A stretch of 64,000 nt of DNA from Amborella trichopoda (GCF_000471905.2 NW_006499728.1:2501635-2565634); one strand, 5' to 3'. Positions 33,960 through 45,470 are shown, counted from the stretch's first letter. The notes: generated from the sequence alone by a model not told the origin. Numbers and translations: made by a program.

Positions 33960-34690
33960 ATGGATTCGAGTAGTAGGTTTCAATAACCTTCTTATAAGGG
34001 GAAACAAGAATCTTGAATCTCAAGGTCCTATTAAGATCATGTACTTAAGTGACTAGAAACCGACGAGAGTGCAAAGCATAGATACACATGAGAAATAAAC
34101 TATTAAAACACATGGACCACCACATGAAACGCACAATATATATGGCTCACCATAAATGAACTACATCTACCGGAATGGTAAACGAAATAAATCATACCCA
34201 TGAGAATCGCCTTACAGATTTTTAGATCACACAATTGTCTAACCTTTGTCAAAATCCTGTCGGGTAACCGTTACAAACTAGCAATACCAACCTATGTCAC
34301 CAGCCAGTTACACATCTCTATTTCATAGCTAAATTGATGTCCATAAAAGCTAACCTTGATAACAACCCCGTGCTAAAAAAAAATATCACCTAAAATCTTA
34401 ATGAGAACCACATCTCTATAAAAAATAAAAAAAACCAATTTCCCACCGTATAAGAAGCACCATCAGCATTTCTCTCTAGGAACCTTACTTCTCTATGTGT
34501 AGAGGCCTTGCCTCTCTTTGCATGCGCTACCACTTTAAGCAGGAAGCCCATGCTTTTTTTTAGTAGAAGCCACCTTTTTACAGGCCATATTGGGCATACA
34601 AGTTTGTCCAAAGCCAACAAAAATAAAAATCCCAAGGGATCCAAGTGCTGCTCACGACTCTGTGGAGAAACTAAAGTTTCTGTGCTCTTT
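33960..34690 (-). mobile_element. Second, diverged copy of the copia-type LTR
   Basis: Aligns in the same orientation with 20300-20830. Shared landmarks are GAGAAATAAA, GAACTACATCTACCGG versus GGGCTACATCCACAGG, CCTTTGTCAAAATCC, ACCTTGATAACAAC, ATCACCTAAAATCTTAATGA, GAGGCCTTGCCTCT and GAAGCCACCTTT. No PBS or coding region was found beside it. Confidence 0.55.
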
Positions 34691-34716
34691 CTTTCAAACT
34701 TCACAGGCAATGTATT

Positions 34717-34834
34717 CCTCCATCTATTTTGGAACCAAAATATCAATGAAAGTTAAAAATTAAGGGAAAATTTAACCTCCATCTATTTTGGAACCAAAAT
34801 ATCAACGAAAGTTAAAAATTAAAGGAAAATTTAT
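34717..34834. repeat. Two-copy tandem duplication, period 59
   Basis: CCTCCATCTATTTTGGAACC begins at 34717 and 34776. The copies are nearly identical. Confidence 0.95.
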
Positions 34835-35011
34835 CAATATACCCATGAGAGATGAACTATAACAATATTTTGCCCATTTAAAACTATTTCAATTCACGAG
34901 CGCTTGTTGTTTGATGGGTGTTTTAAAATTAAATCAAAAGATATAGATAGAATGTTAAATAATCTATCTCCTATAACTATTAATAAATTTTCCAACATCA
35001 AATATTTATAA

Positions 35012-35399
35012 GGAAAAAGTTTATATAGAACTGAGGCTCTAAACAGTCAAATTAGATCCTACCAGAAAAATTTCACTAGAACATGTTGTTTTGATGTTCA
35101 AATATCCTCAAATTGATCATCTCGACATCAAGATGCATAGACATAAGAAAAAAATGGATTTCAAGTTTTGGAAATAGTATATTTTTTAACGTATTTTTGG
35201 ACCGTCAATTTTAAAAAATTTCAAGTTTTCATAGGGATCTACAATATTTTTGAAGCTTTAAGCTTTATAAATAAAGATGAAAATATATTTTAAGGCTCTC
35301 ACAAATATTTTCAGTATTGAAACCATATTTCTCGACACTATTTGAAGTTAGGCTCTAATTTGATTGTTTAGAGGGCTAGGCTCTAGACAAATCGCACCC
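35012..35399 (+). mobile_element. Pal-MITE subtype B, near-intact
   Basis: About 388 bp. The left end is GGAAAAAGTTTATATAG with AACTGAGGCTCTAAAC; the right end is GGGCTAGGCTCTAGAC with CGCACCC. The core TGATCATCTCGACATCAAGA is intact. Flanking AATATTTATAA and AATATTTAAAT are similar and likely a decayed target duplication. Confidence 0.8.
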
Positions 35400-35465
35400 A
35401 ATATTTAAATCTCGACATTCAGTAAATACCTCTACACACAAAATAATACATAATCCAAAAAATCA

Positions 35466-35603
35466 TGATCAGGCCGACATTGGCCCTAGCCCGACCTTGA
35501 TCCCCATAGGGTTGGCCCTGACAGGGCCAATGAAGACTTGGGCCAGGCCCGACTGTATCTCTATCTGACATGAGCTGGGCCAGGCAGGCCATTGCCACCC
35601 TTA
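35466..35603 (-). mobile_element. hAT-like terminal fragment (GGGTGGCAATGG)
   Basis: GC-richer block of CCCGACC / GGGCCAGGCC words ending GCCATTGCCACCCTTA. The reverse complement begins TAAGGGTGGCAATGGCC, similar to the starts at 45471 and 45835. Only one end was found. Confidence 0.45.
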
Positions 35604-35620
35604 CCCATTAATATATAAGA

Positions 35621-36246
35621 TTGTATACAATGTGATCATTTACCTTTGATACAAGGAAAACGTTTATATAAGGATGCAACCTTATAATGTAGAACTACGG
35701 ATGCACCTAAAAATCCATCGGAAAAGGTAGTTTTAATGTTGAAAAACCTTTTGATTGATCATCTCGACATCAAGATATCTGACCATGAAAAATAAAAAGA
35801 TTTTAAGCCTTAGAAATAGGGCATTTTACAACATATTATCTATACCGTCCATTTTCAAGATTTTCATATGTTTATAGATCTACTTGATTTTAACCATCTT
35901 TTAAATTTAAAATTTTATAATTAGATATAAAAATAGATTTGGAGATAATCCTAAAAATATTTTACATCAAAATTATATATAATGATAAAATTTGAAGTTG
36001 CACCTTACCTCTAGAGCTACGGATGCATTTGTATGCAAACTGCACCCTTGATACAATAAGGCCACAATTACTTACAACCATCTGATGTGAAATCTGATAG
36101 CTTGGATGTGTAACAAAGTTTGAGATAATTTCTTTTGAAGTTTGAGCTTGGTCAATGAAATAAATGAAGTTATCTAATTTACATCTAATGGTCAATACTA
36201 ATTGTGACCAACTTGTACCAAAGATAAATGGTCTCACGATATATAT
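35621..36246 (+). mobile_element. MITE family C copy, split by a Pal-MITE
   Basis: The left part 35621-35654 (TTGTATACAATGTGATCATT) and right part 36057-36246, ending ATAAATGGTCTCACGATATA, are the two halves of one C element. It is about 230 bp without the insertion and the 9-bp duplication. Confidence 0.8.
35655..36047 (+). mobile_element. Pal-MITE subtype A with perfect 9-bp TSD
   Basis: 393 bp, inserted in a family C MITE. TTGATACAA is duplicated exactly at 35646-35654 and 36048-36056. It starts GGAAAACGTTTATATAAGG and ends TGCACCC. The core TGATCATCTCGACATCAAGA is intact. The right-hand palindrome has diverged (GGATGCATTTGTATGC), whereas the left retains GGATGCAACC. Confidence 0.9.
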
Positions 36247-37160
36247 TTTCTTAACCTATTTTGGCATAAAAATAAAATTTCAAAGTATCCTTTCGAAGTC
36301 ACTTAAAGGGCGTGTTTGATAATAGGAAGTGGCTTCTGGAAGTTGAGAACTTCTTAACTTTTCGTGTTTGATAAAAATGAGAACCCCAAATAGAAAGTTT
36401 TCATCTTCTTACACCCCTGTGTAAAAAAAGTTCCGACCCAAAGGTTGGAAGCTAAAATAGGAAGCTCTAAACTTCGTCCCCATTCGATAACCCAGAGCAC
36501 CCCTCCCCTTCGTTAAAACCCTAATTTCTGAGCACACCCCCCTGCTGAGCACCGACCCCACTGAGCACTCCTCTCTACGCTGCTAAGCACCTGCCTCGTT
36601 GAGCGCCCCTCTTTTCGTAACTTCCCATCTCGCCGCTAAGCCAGCCCAACACGCCATTATCTCACCCAAACCTGTGATCCTTGCCATTGATCTTGAGGTA
36701 TACATTTTATTCTCTCTGTTATTGATCATTGTGTTTGTTCTTGAGATCTTGAAGCAAAAGGCTCTTATTATTGATCTATGTGCTTGTTCTTGAGCTTTGG
36801 AAGCTTAGAGCTCTTATTCCCCATGATTTTAAGGTACAAGTTTTTTTATAGGTTTTCCCTCTTTGTTGACTTTCAACTTGGGTCTTCTTAATTATTATTT
36901 TTCTCTCTTTTTCTCTCTGTTATTTTCTCACTGTTTGAAATCGGCAATGGATATTACTTGCTTATGAAATGCCCTTAAGTGTTTAATGTTTGTTGGAACT
37001 TAGTATTTCTATTCGATTATTTGGGGTCGTATTCTTTAATCATGGATCATTTGACTTTTGTTCATTTCTCCAAATGTTGCTATACTTTGGGCTTCTCTTT
37101 CTATGGCTGTTGATTAATGGGTATAATATATAATTTGCTCAATGCCTATAAATAACCATG

Positions 37161-37168
37161 CTCTCTCT

Positions 37169-37202
<34 letters not shown>
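37161..37202. repeat. CT/CA microsatellite
   Basis: (CT)n followed by (CA)n within the 3-kb TIR element. Confidence 0.95.
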
Positions 37203-38211
37203 AGCACATGTGTGTTGGTGAAATTGAAGTATTGTGAAATTGAAATATTGGGTTGGTTTTGAAATCTTATGCAAGTGCTTCTATGATTAATTCACTGATG
37301 TAGCTTTTGTGTATTGGATGTGTATTATCCTTGGTAAATTATGAATGTTTAATGTTCTATGAATCTATCAATACGGAAACTCCAGTATGGCTTTTGTGAA
37401 ACTGTCCATGCAAATTTGGTAAATTGATTGTACTTGCTTTTTGTTGTAATTTTCAAATGCTATTTGATATATCTTCAAGTTTAGATGAGATTTTGGGATC
37501 AAAATTTGGTACAAACTACATGTCTAATTTGGAAAGCATATAAGGTTTTAAACTTTACCTTTCTTTCAACTACATGCGCGAGTTTTTGCGACAAAGGGAT
37601 CCATCGCAAGAGCTTTTGCTGACACTTCCCCATCTTAGATTTTTTATTCTATTGGATGGATTTTACTACAAAACTAGTTCCCAATCCAGCATTTATTCTT
37701 ACCTGGTATTCATTTTGATTCCCTTTCCATTTTTCAAAATGATATAGCAATTTCCTTTACAGTTAAAGTCATTTGCATTGCCTGAACTAACCATAAATAA
37801 TATCTTTTTAGGAACATTTGAAAAGAAAAGTGTTGTTTAATTCAATGAAGGACTTTTTCTTAGTTTTTTTATTTGATTTTGAGGTGTTCATCTTAACTTT
37901 AATTGATCATCATCTCTCTTGATGTAATTGAATCATATTTTGACCAAATTTATCAATTTAGAGATGATCACATGCTGTGTGTAATAGATTAACATCACAC
38001 ATAGATACATGTTGTTTTTTGAATCAAAAGAATGCAACAAAATGGGCAATGGATGTTACTTGCATTGTTTTGATCTATTTTTTGCATGAAATTTATCATG
38101 CTCGAGCTCCATATGTTGATAAAGTATATGAGCATAATTTCTTAGTGATGCATTTTTTTACAATAGAAAACTAGTTACAAATTTGTCATTTTCCAGTCAA
38201 ATTCTTGTCAT

Positions 38212-38350
38212 GTAAATATGTGTTACAATTGCGTATATGATGGTCAGAATTATTTATAACCATCCAATATAAAATTTGATAGCTTGTGTGTGTCACAAAG
38301 TTCGAAATTTTGTTTTTTGAGGTTGAAGTTTAGTTACTAGAATATAAAAG
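38212..38350 (-). mobile_element. MITE family C, half copy
   Basis: Retains GATGGTCAGAATTATTTATA, ACCATCCAATATAAAATTTG and ATAGCTTGTGTGTGTCACAA, corresponding to one half of family C. It abuts the Pal-MITE at 38352. Confidence 0.55.
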
Positions 38351-38351
38351 A

Positions 38352-38715
38352 GGGTGAAGTTTGTATAAGGTTGCCTCCTTATATTTATTAGATAGAGATG
38401 TTGTTTCAGTCTCAAAAACTTTATTATGGCTTCAAAATCTCTTTTCATCCTCAACGATATAATTTTAAATTTAAAAAATGATATAGATTGAGCCGATCAA
38501 GAAATACTTGAAAATCGTAAAAATTGATAGTCCAGATAACCTGCTACAAGATATGCTAGTTTTTTTACTTGGAATTCTTTTTTCTTCTTTTTTCCTTCAC
38601 ATCCATTCATCTCAAGGTCTAGATGATCATCTGGTGGGTTTTTTTATGCCAGAGCACTCTCCACTATAGGATTTTTTAGGTGTACCTTACTTCAACAATA
38701 TAAGGTTGCAACCTG
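38352..38715 (-). mobile_element. Pal-MITE subtype A, reverse
   Basis: Starts GGGTGAAGTTTGTATAAGG and ends ATATAAGGTTGCAACCTGAT, with the final AACTTTTTCC lost. The core is degraded to CATCTCAAGGTCTAGATGAT. Confidence 0.7.
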
Positions 38716-39348
38716 ATGTTTCGATTGATTAGGTGTTCATGCATATTTGTGCTTAAAATATAGGGCACAATATTGGTGCTGGTGTGATGGAATTTTTTGA
38801 ATGTTGGTTATATTTGTTTCTTACACCTGTGGCATTAATATTTTATGCATTTGTGTAACTAGTGAATGTGGCTTGCTTTGTGAAGTCTTTTGTTTCATAT
38901 AATGATGCATCATGCGTGTAAATTGGTCATGATTATCTCTACTTTCATGACTAGTCTTTGATTTCTCGTTGCTGATTTGATGATTTACTTCTCCATTTTG
39001 AAGGGACCTATTATTTGAAATCTTTATTCCCATACAATATTTGGTACTGTAACTTTATTATTTGAGATATATCATATGGTGTTAGTGGTGGACATATGAA
39101 AAATGTAACTCTTGCCAATGGGCAGTCTTTTTTCTAAATCCAATATAGATACCCAAATCTTCTTTAACTTCACATAAGGTTATCAAACACAGAAACTATG
39201 AACTTTTTAGCTTTCCCGTAAATTATCAAACACAGAAACCAAGAACTTCTTAATTTCCTAGAGAAGTTATCAAACACAGAAATCGGGAACTTCTTAGTAA
39301 CATCCAACTTATAGTTCTTGAACTTGCTTCCAATTATCAAACAGGCCC

Positions 39349-39699
39349 AAAGGGTAGTCAACTAAAAATTCAGCTATATGACATTTTTATCCAATTTAAG
39401 ATAAATTTATCAAAACACCAACGGGAGGTGAACTATTTAACCTTTTACCCACATAGATGAAGTTAATTTCATAGGACCCATTAAAATAATATGATGAGTG
39501 GAATAGTGACAAATATTAAGTCCTAAATAGTGTATTCTCCCATGGGTATGTTGATAAATTTTTGTTGATTTAATTTCTTAATACTTACCAAAATATACAC
39601 AACCGAGTTGGGATAGTTGAAAAGGAGAAACTGCTGAATTGTTGAAAAACTTATGTGGTTCTAGTAACTTTCTCTAAATTTAATTTCTCCAAAATATAA
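39349..39699. other. No recognisable feature
   Basis: AT-rich flank of the TIR element. Confidence 0.4.
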
Positions 39700-39860
39700 A
39701 TTTGTGCAATTATTTAGAGAAAAGAGATACATGCATTAAAAAGAGAGAGGGAAAATTATTTAGAAAAGAGATAAATTTTGCAATTATTTAGAAAAGAGAT
39801 AAATTTGTGCAATTATTTAGAAAAGAGATACATGCATTAAAAAGAGATAGGGAAAATTAC
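39700..39860. repeat. Short tandem/interspersed repeat cluster
   Basis: AATTATTTAGAAAAGAGATA occurs several times, with GATACATGCATTAAAAAGAG at both ends of the cluster. Confidence 0.85.
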
Positions 39861-41639
39861 CTAAATATTTGTTTTAGTTTCTGTTATTATGAAAATATCA
39901 AAGATTTTTAGTTATTAAATATATGTCTGTTTTTTGAACTTAATAACAATTCTACTTTAAACCGATGAAATTATCAATTTTGGTTTTTTAAAAATTGAAA
40001 TAGGCTTGATTTCAGTTTTTAAAAAACCGAAAATGGCCCCGTTCGTGTGCAACCTTTCGGTATCTAAACCCTTGCTCTCTGCAAACCTTTGGGACTTAAC
40101 ACTTCTACTCTATGCAACTAACTCTCTCTATCTCTAATAAACTTAACTAGTCCATAAGTAAATTTCCTGATAGATTTTCAGATATAATTTCCAACATTAA
40201 AACTACATATTTTGGCATGATCTGGAGGTGAGTCTCGATGTCCATGATGTTTTAAACTCTCTCTCTACCCTTTATGTATTCTTTTTCCCATAACTATTGC
40301 TTAACAAATAGAAATCACTTGGCAGTAATTTTCTTGTTAGCAAGGATAGAGATCATGAGAGGCATGGTGATGATCTCGCAATCAAATTAAAAAGCAAAGG
40401 GCTTAATCTTGTTAGCCAAGGTTAATCTTGTTCCCGACGCATTATTCCTCTGGCAGCACTACAGCCCTCAACCCCTTCAGTGCTTGGATCCTTTATTTGA
40501 GAGATAAGATGGAAACAAACCTTATTCTTGATCTTTGAATGATGTAGATTTGATTCGACGACTTTTAAAGAACTGAATGAATTATCAAAAAAACAAATCA
40601 CAAGATAGACCTTTTTTTAAGATTCCAAATTTTTTTTAATATATGGAAGAGTAGAGAGAGTTTCAAATACCAAAAAAAATATATAAATTCGGTTTTTTAA
40701 AAATCAAATTTTTTTTAAAAAGAGCACGATTTTTAAAAAACCGAAAATGAACAATTTCATTTTTTTAAAATAAAATATTATGAAGTAAAAAAAACAAACA
40801 TATATATAATAACATAAAGTTTCAGATATTTTCGTTACAACATGAAATATATCGGATATTTACGTAATTTTTCCAAACAGATTTTACTAATGAGTTTCCC
40901 TAAATATACGGGTTTCTCAATTATTTACAAAGGACAATTAATGAGCCCTTTTTTTAAAAAAAAAGGAAAAACAGTACTGACAAGGCTATTTTCGTAGTTT
41001 TGGCTTTTAACTTTGGTTATTTTCGTCTGACAAGAGCCAGTGCAGTTCATATGGGACAATGGGTACTTGTAACTGACATGTGGACGTAGATGGACACGTG
41101 TCGGTTTTAAGGCAGGGGAACCCACTTTCCGCCAGCACAATCCAGCTGGCACTGTCCCTTGCGCCATAACCGTCTCCGCCGGTTTCGTAACACAAAATGC
41201 CCCTAGTAATTTCCGTATTTACAATGATACCACAGCCTTAAATCTTGACTGAAATAACCTTATGGGCTGCGCGAGTGAGGGCTGATTGGACCGCAGAATA
41301 GGGGGTCAAATGGGTCATAAGTTCGGAAGTACTTTTGAAGTTTCAGTCACCGGCCGGCCCGTTCTCAATATTACCGGCCGGTTCGGAACCGAGGTATGGA
41401 TTAGGTTAGCAGTGAGGCGGAAAACGTTTACCATATATCTATGAGAAATGAATCTTAATCTAATATTACATTTGATGTTTTTTATTTTGACTCAAAGTAT
41501 GACTTTTGATAGAACAAAATAGCAAAAAATTAATTGAGGTAACTGACCCTAAATATTTGGCTCTCATCAATTGGGGAGTTGCACTACTCTTTTTTTTTTT
41601 TTTTCCAGCCCTATGCAATAATTCAATTTCATAATTTTG
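39861..41639. other. Intergenic, with G-box and CpG-richer patch
   Basis: Paired TTTTTTAAAAA..ACCGAAAATG words at about 39990-40036 and 40690-40752 suggest a small inverted or terminal repeat. GACACGTGTC at 41093-41102 is a perfect G-box/ABRE palindrome in a GC-richer patch (41040-41400) that also has CCGGCCGG. No gene starts nearby, so its role is unknown. Confidence 0.35.
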
Positions 41640-41925
41640 GATTCTAATTTCTATACCTTTTATAAATTTTTACATGAAAGGCTATTTTGAACCTCCAAAT
41701 TAATCATTTCAACCTCTCAATTGTGTATGAGAAAAATAAATTTTGAGTTCTAAAAATAGTGTACTTGTATGTTAATTATAAAATGTTCATAAATATCTGT
41801 ATTTTTATGAGCTTTGATATTTTATAACTAATGATGAAAATAAATTTTTAGACTGTGGCTTTGAATTTTTTTTGATAGAATTTGGGGTGAAACTTTACTT
41901 TTTAATGTAAAACTTTAGGTTTTTT
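41640..41925 (+). mobile_element. Pal-MITE remnant
   Basis: Body similarity only: TTAATCATTTCAACCTCTCA (core position), then TTCTAAAAATAGTGTACTTG and TTATAACTAATGATGAAAAT. No termini. Confidence 0.4.
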
Positions 41926-41930
41926 TCTAG

Positions 41931-42162
41931 GGATTGTATACAATGAGATATTATTTACTTTTTATACAAGATGGTCACAATTCTTTACAATCATTTGATG
42001 TGAAATTTGATAGCTTGGATGTGTCACAAAATTCGAAAAAAAAAATTTTGAAGTTTGAGTTTGGTCAATAAAATAATTGCAGCCACCTAACTTTACATCC
42101 AATGATTAAGATTATTGTGACTACTTTGTATAAAGGTTAAATGGTCTAATTCTATACATTCT
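41931..42162 (+). mobile_element. MITE family C, full length
   Basis: Left end GGATTGTATACAATGAGATA, right end AAATGGTCTAATTCTATACA. The body includes ATTTGATAGCTTGGATGTGT. Confidence 0.75.
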
Positions 42163-42285
42163 TTTTTTTCTTTTAAGAGTACCAAGTTAGTTATTCCATT
42201 TTATATAAGCGGGAGCATATTTTGTAGGGCCATGACTTTTTGTCTTAATGTTGTGGGCCATGACTTTAAAAACCCATAACAAGCT

Positions 42286-42684
42286 GGGTGCGGTTTCTAT
42301 AAGGTTGCAACCTTAAACAATCCAATTAAGGTGTGTTTTCAAATTTTATCTTAACAAGTTATTTTGGTGTAAAAAGATTCTTCATATTATCTCAAAATCT
42401 ATTTTCATATCTAATTATAAAATTTTAAACTCTAAAAATGGTTAAAATCAAGTAGATCTACAAACATATGAAAATCTTGAAAATGAATGGTCTAGATAAT
42501 GTTTTGCAAGATACATTATTTTTAGTACTCAAAATCGTTATATAGATATATATATATATACATCTTGATGTCGAGATGATCAATTAGAGGATTTTTCAAC
42601 ATTAAAACAACTTTTCCATATAGGTTTTTGAGGTGATCTTTAATTCTATATTTTAAAGTTTGCGACCTTATATAAATTTTTTCC
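42286..42684 (-). mobile_element. Pal-MITE subtype A, near-intact
   Basis: 399 bp, GGGTGCGGTTTCTATAAGG to ATATAAATTTTTTCC, with AAGGTTGCAACCTT perfect at the left and GTTTGCGACCTTAT at the right. The core is CATCTTGATGTCGAGATGAT. Flanking 9-mers TAACAAGCT and TAACTTAAA do not match well. Confidence 0.85.
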
Positions 42685-43234
42685 TAACTTAAATCTTATT
42701 GCAAAATTATAGTTTTAATACGAAAACTATCAGTCCATCTCGACAACTAAATATCTGCATAAAAAAAAAGGGTTTGGGGCCCACCACTAGTCTATCTCAT
42801 GACACGTTTTATGGATTGTACATGTACAACATTATCGAATCTTCAAATTCTATCACTAGGAGTGAAGGTAGATTTGCGAGGACACTCCTCGCAAATATTC
42901 AAAGATTCGAAATCCGTTAGGAATTGGTAGCACTTAATGGTCGACTTATTAAATTTGGAAAATGACTCCCTCTAAAAGTAAATAAAACCACACCTCAGCG
43001 AAAATTGTAATCGAACATTATGGTCGTAAAAAAAAATTAGCATTTTTAGTACTAAAAATAAATTTCCATAGATCCGCAAGACCTGTATAGTTTTTACGTT
43101 TCAAATTTTATTGATAGTGTTGGAAATTGATTTTAGGGTCACCATAGAGATTTATGATGCCGAAAGTGCTTTCCGAATGAAGATTTTTTTGAAGTGGAGC
43201 TTTATTTTGTTTTCATTAAACTTAAGCCTTGTAG
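42685..43234. other. No recognisable feature
   Basis: Small ORFs (42699-42920, 43111-43323) with no domains. CTCGCAAATATTCAAAGATTC is unremarkable. Confidence 0.4.
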
Positions 43235-43380
43235 AAACGTCATCCATTAAATTTTACTTTGGCACTATGGACTTTAACTCATTTATTGATATGGACAGGG
43301 GGCATATAAACGTCATCCATTAAATTTTACTTTGGCACTATGGACTTTAACTCATTTATTAATATGGACAGGGGGCATAT
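43235..43380. repeat. Perfect-period tandem duplication, 73 bp
   Basis: AAACGTCATCCATTAAATTT begins at 43235 and 43308. The copies differ at one base (TTGAT/TTAAT). Confidence 0.98.
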
Positions 43381-43486
43381 AAGGTGGTCGGGCCTTGAAT
43401 GATATGCAAGACAAAATAAATGAATAAATAAATAAAATTGATGGTTGGAGCTTTCCATTTCTGTAGCGTTGATGGATTACTTGCAG

Positions 43487-43576
43487 CAACTAAAATCTCT
43501 CAATTACTTTGAAATACATAAACAAAGAAATCCATCAACTAAAATCTCTCAATTACTTTGAAATACATAAACAAAT
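43487..43576. repeat. Two-copy tandem duplication, period 49
   Basis: CAACTAAAATCTCTCAATTA begins at 43487 and 43536, identical for about 40 bp. Confidence 0.95.
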
Positions 43577-43579
43577 AAC

Positions 43580-43915
43580 TGTGCCATCCTTAAACAATCA
43601 AACTAACGTGCAACTCCAAATTTTGGCAGCAGATATAGTTCCCGTATCCAAAACTCTAGCGATGGCTTGAATATCTGTTTTTACTCCATGAAATTCAAAG
43701 CTCAAAAAATGCCCCAGAAGATTTATAGACGCTTGAAAATTTCGAAAATGGATTGTTCGGATGCAATATTTTTAAAGGCTTAACATCCTTTTGTTTTAAT
43801 ATTATTTTTTACTTTTTTCTTCTTTCATACCTATACATCTTAAGATCCGGATGATCAACTGGATGCTCTATCAATGTTTGAACAACCTTATCCGATGGTT
43901 GTAGATCTTATCACT
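43580..43915 (-). mobile_element. Pal-MITE remnant, reverse
   Basis: Retains CCTTAAACAATCAAACTAAC, AAAATGGATTGTTCGGATGC and core remnant CATCTTAAGATCCGGATGAT. Ends are lost. Confidence 0.5.
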
Positions 43916-43992
43916 ACTAAATGGGGTTGAGAGTCGCAATTAGAGTAATTGAAATAGACAGCCCAACCGACATAAATTTTGCACTATAATAT

Positions 43993-44352
43993 TAAAGAAA
44001 AAGTTTATATAAGGTGTCAAAGAAATGTAAACCCTGAAAACTTATCGAAATAGGGCATTATGTTGCCTAAAAATCCTCCAATTAAGTACCTCGATCTCTA
44101 AATATATGGGTGCAAAAACAAAGGATTTCAAATCCTAGAAATAGTACATTTTGTAATGTATTATCTAAACTGTTCATTTTTACGATTTTTAAGTGTTTGT
44201 AGATCTCCACGACTTAAACAGTTTTTGAAACTTTAAATTTCATAATTAAAGTTGAAAATGGATTTTTGGATTATCACAAGGATTTCTGGCATAGAAACAA
44301 CAACTTTCGGCATGATTTGGAGGCATGTCTTTCTTTGACTATTTAAGGAATC
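43993..44352 (+). mobile_element. Pal-MITE, left end intact
   Basis: GAAAAAGTTTATATAAGGTG then body with TTAAGTACCTCGATCTCTAA (core position) and TTTGACTATTTAAGGAATCA at the right. The right terminus is incomplete. Confidence 0.6.
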
Positions 44353-45470
44353 AACCATATCCAAAACTCATCTTATAGTAATCGAGGAGATTATAGAAAT
44401 TAACTAAATTTTAGAGATATAATCCTAGCAACCAACCTCTCCTTAAGAAAGAAAGACATTGATATGTACTCTACACATTCCCAGAAACAAAAATATCTTA
44501 ATATTGAACAAATATAGTTCAATACCTGATGGTGTGTTAAAAAATTATTATTATTATTATTTTTAAATTCTCATTTGATCATTCTAAAATAAATCAACAA
44601 ATTTTAGATTGAAAAATCCATGTATGCCCCTACGGGAGTATGCTATATGCATTAAATTAAAAAATATCATTGAAATAGTCAAACGACTATATCAAATAAA
44701 GGAAGCAATCCAATGATACCATTTAACGCTAGAATGTTTACTTTTTAACTTCCAATGGCTTTACATACATAAGTTTTCTTTCAAATACCCTAAGTCCCTT
44801 TGGAACCTGACCAAGCATGGTTATTTTGATAATTTAACCCGTCGGAACCAAATTTCACGAGTGCCCTTTCATTTTTAGGGTGTCAAGTGTTCGGGGTTCC
44901 TAATTTCGAGCAATCAAGGGGAGTCACATTGTTTGGCTCAACCAAAGTGGCATGAGACAAATGACTAATGTACCCTCAGATGTTTAAGCTCAGGAATCTT
45001 GAACACATTTTTTTCATTGCATATATTTGTTGTGGGCTGTCAATCTTGAACAAGGGATAATTTTGTTATTATACTCAAATTACTTGCCCAAAAAAAATTG
45101 ATTGTCATACATTGTATTGTTTAGGGTTAAGAAGCTGAAACTGTGGTTAGAAAAGGTGAAGTTCTAGTTTCCAACCTTGATGACTCGGGGGTATTAGTTT
45201 TTTTATCTGGACACTTAATTTGAACATAACGATAAGCATACCCTTTTTTGTTTGGGGTTAGCAACCAAGAAAAGCATGTGCAGTAATGAAAAATGTTTTC
45301 CAATCCCTAAGACTAAATAATCAAGAGTACAATCGCATTTGGTTCATGCAACCTTGACTTGAGCAAGTGACATAAATCATGGGTTATTCATAAGAGATTT
45401 AATATGCAATGTTCCAATTTGTAACCTTGAACAAACAAGAAAACATAAGTCATTTGCTATATGCCACTTA
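44353..45470. other. No recognisable gene
   Basis: AT-rich. An ATT trinucleotide run lies at about 44550. Recurrent 'AxCTTGAACAA' words between 44990 and 45430 may be an old tandem repeat. Confidence 0.4.

Larger units (their letters stand above)
36308..39348. mobile_element. Harbinger-like TIR element, about 3 kb, noncoding
   Basis: The left end GGGCGTGTTTGATAATAGG and inverted right end GGGCCTGTTTGATAATTGG match well. Flanks are AAA on both sides (36305-36307 and 39349-39351), a 3-bp duplication. The right subterminal region repeats TTATCAAACACAGAAA three times (39180-39280). Inside, AAAACCCTAATTTCTGAGC and a CT/CA microsatellite are seen but no transposase frame. It holds a family C fragment and a Pal-MITE. 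The superfamily call rests on the 3-bp TSD and the GGGCxTGTTTG ends. Confidence 0.6.

Noticed and set aside
34390-34756. 118-residue minus ORF and its plus-strand shadow
   Set aside because: Lie in the diverged LTR-like copy. No recognisable domain in either frame.
41093-41102. GACACGTGTC G-box as a promoter
   Set aside because: A perfect motif, but no ORF, leader or TATA arrangement follows on either strand. Recorded only as a note in the intergenic entry.
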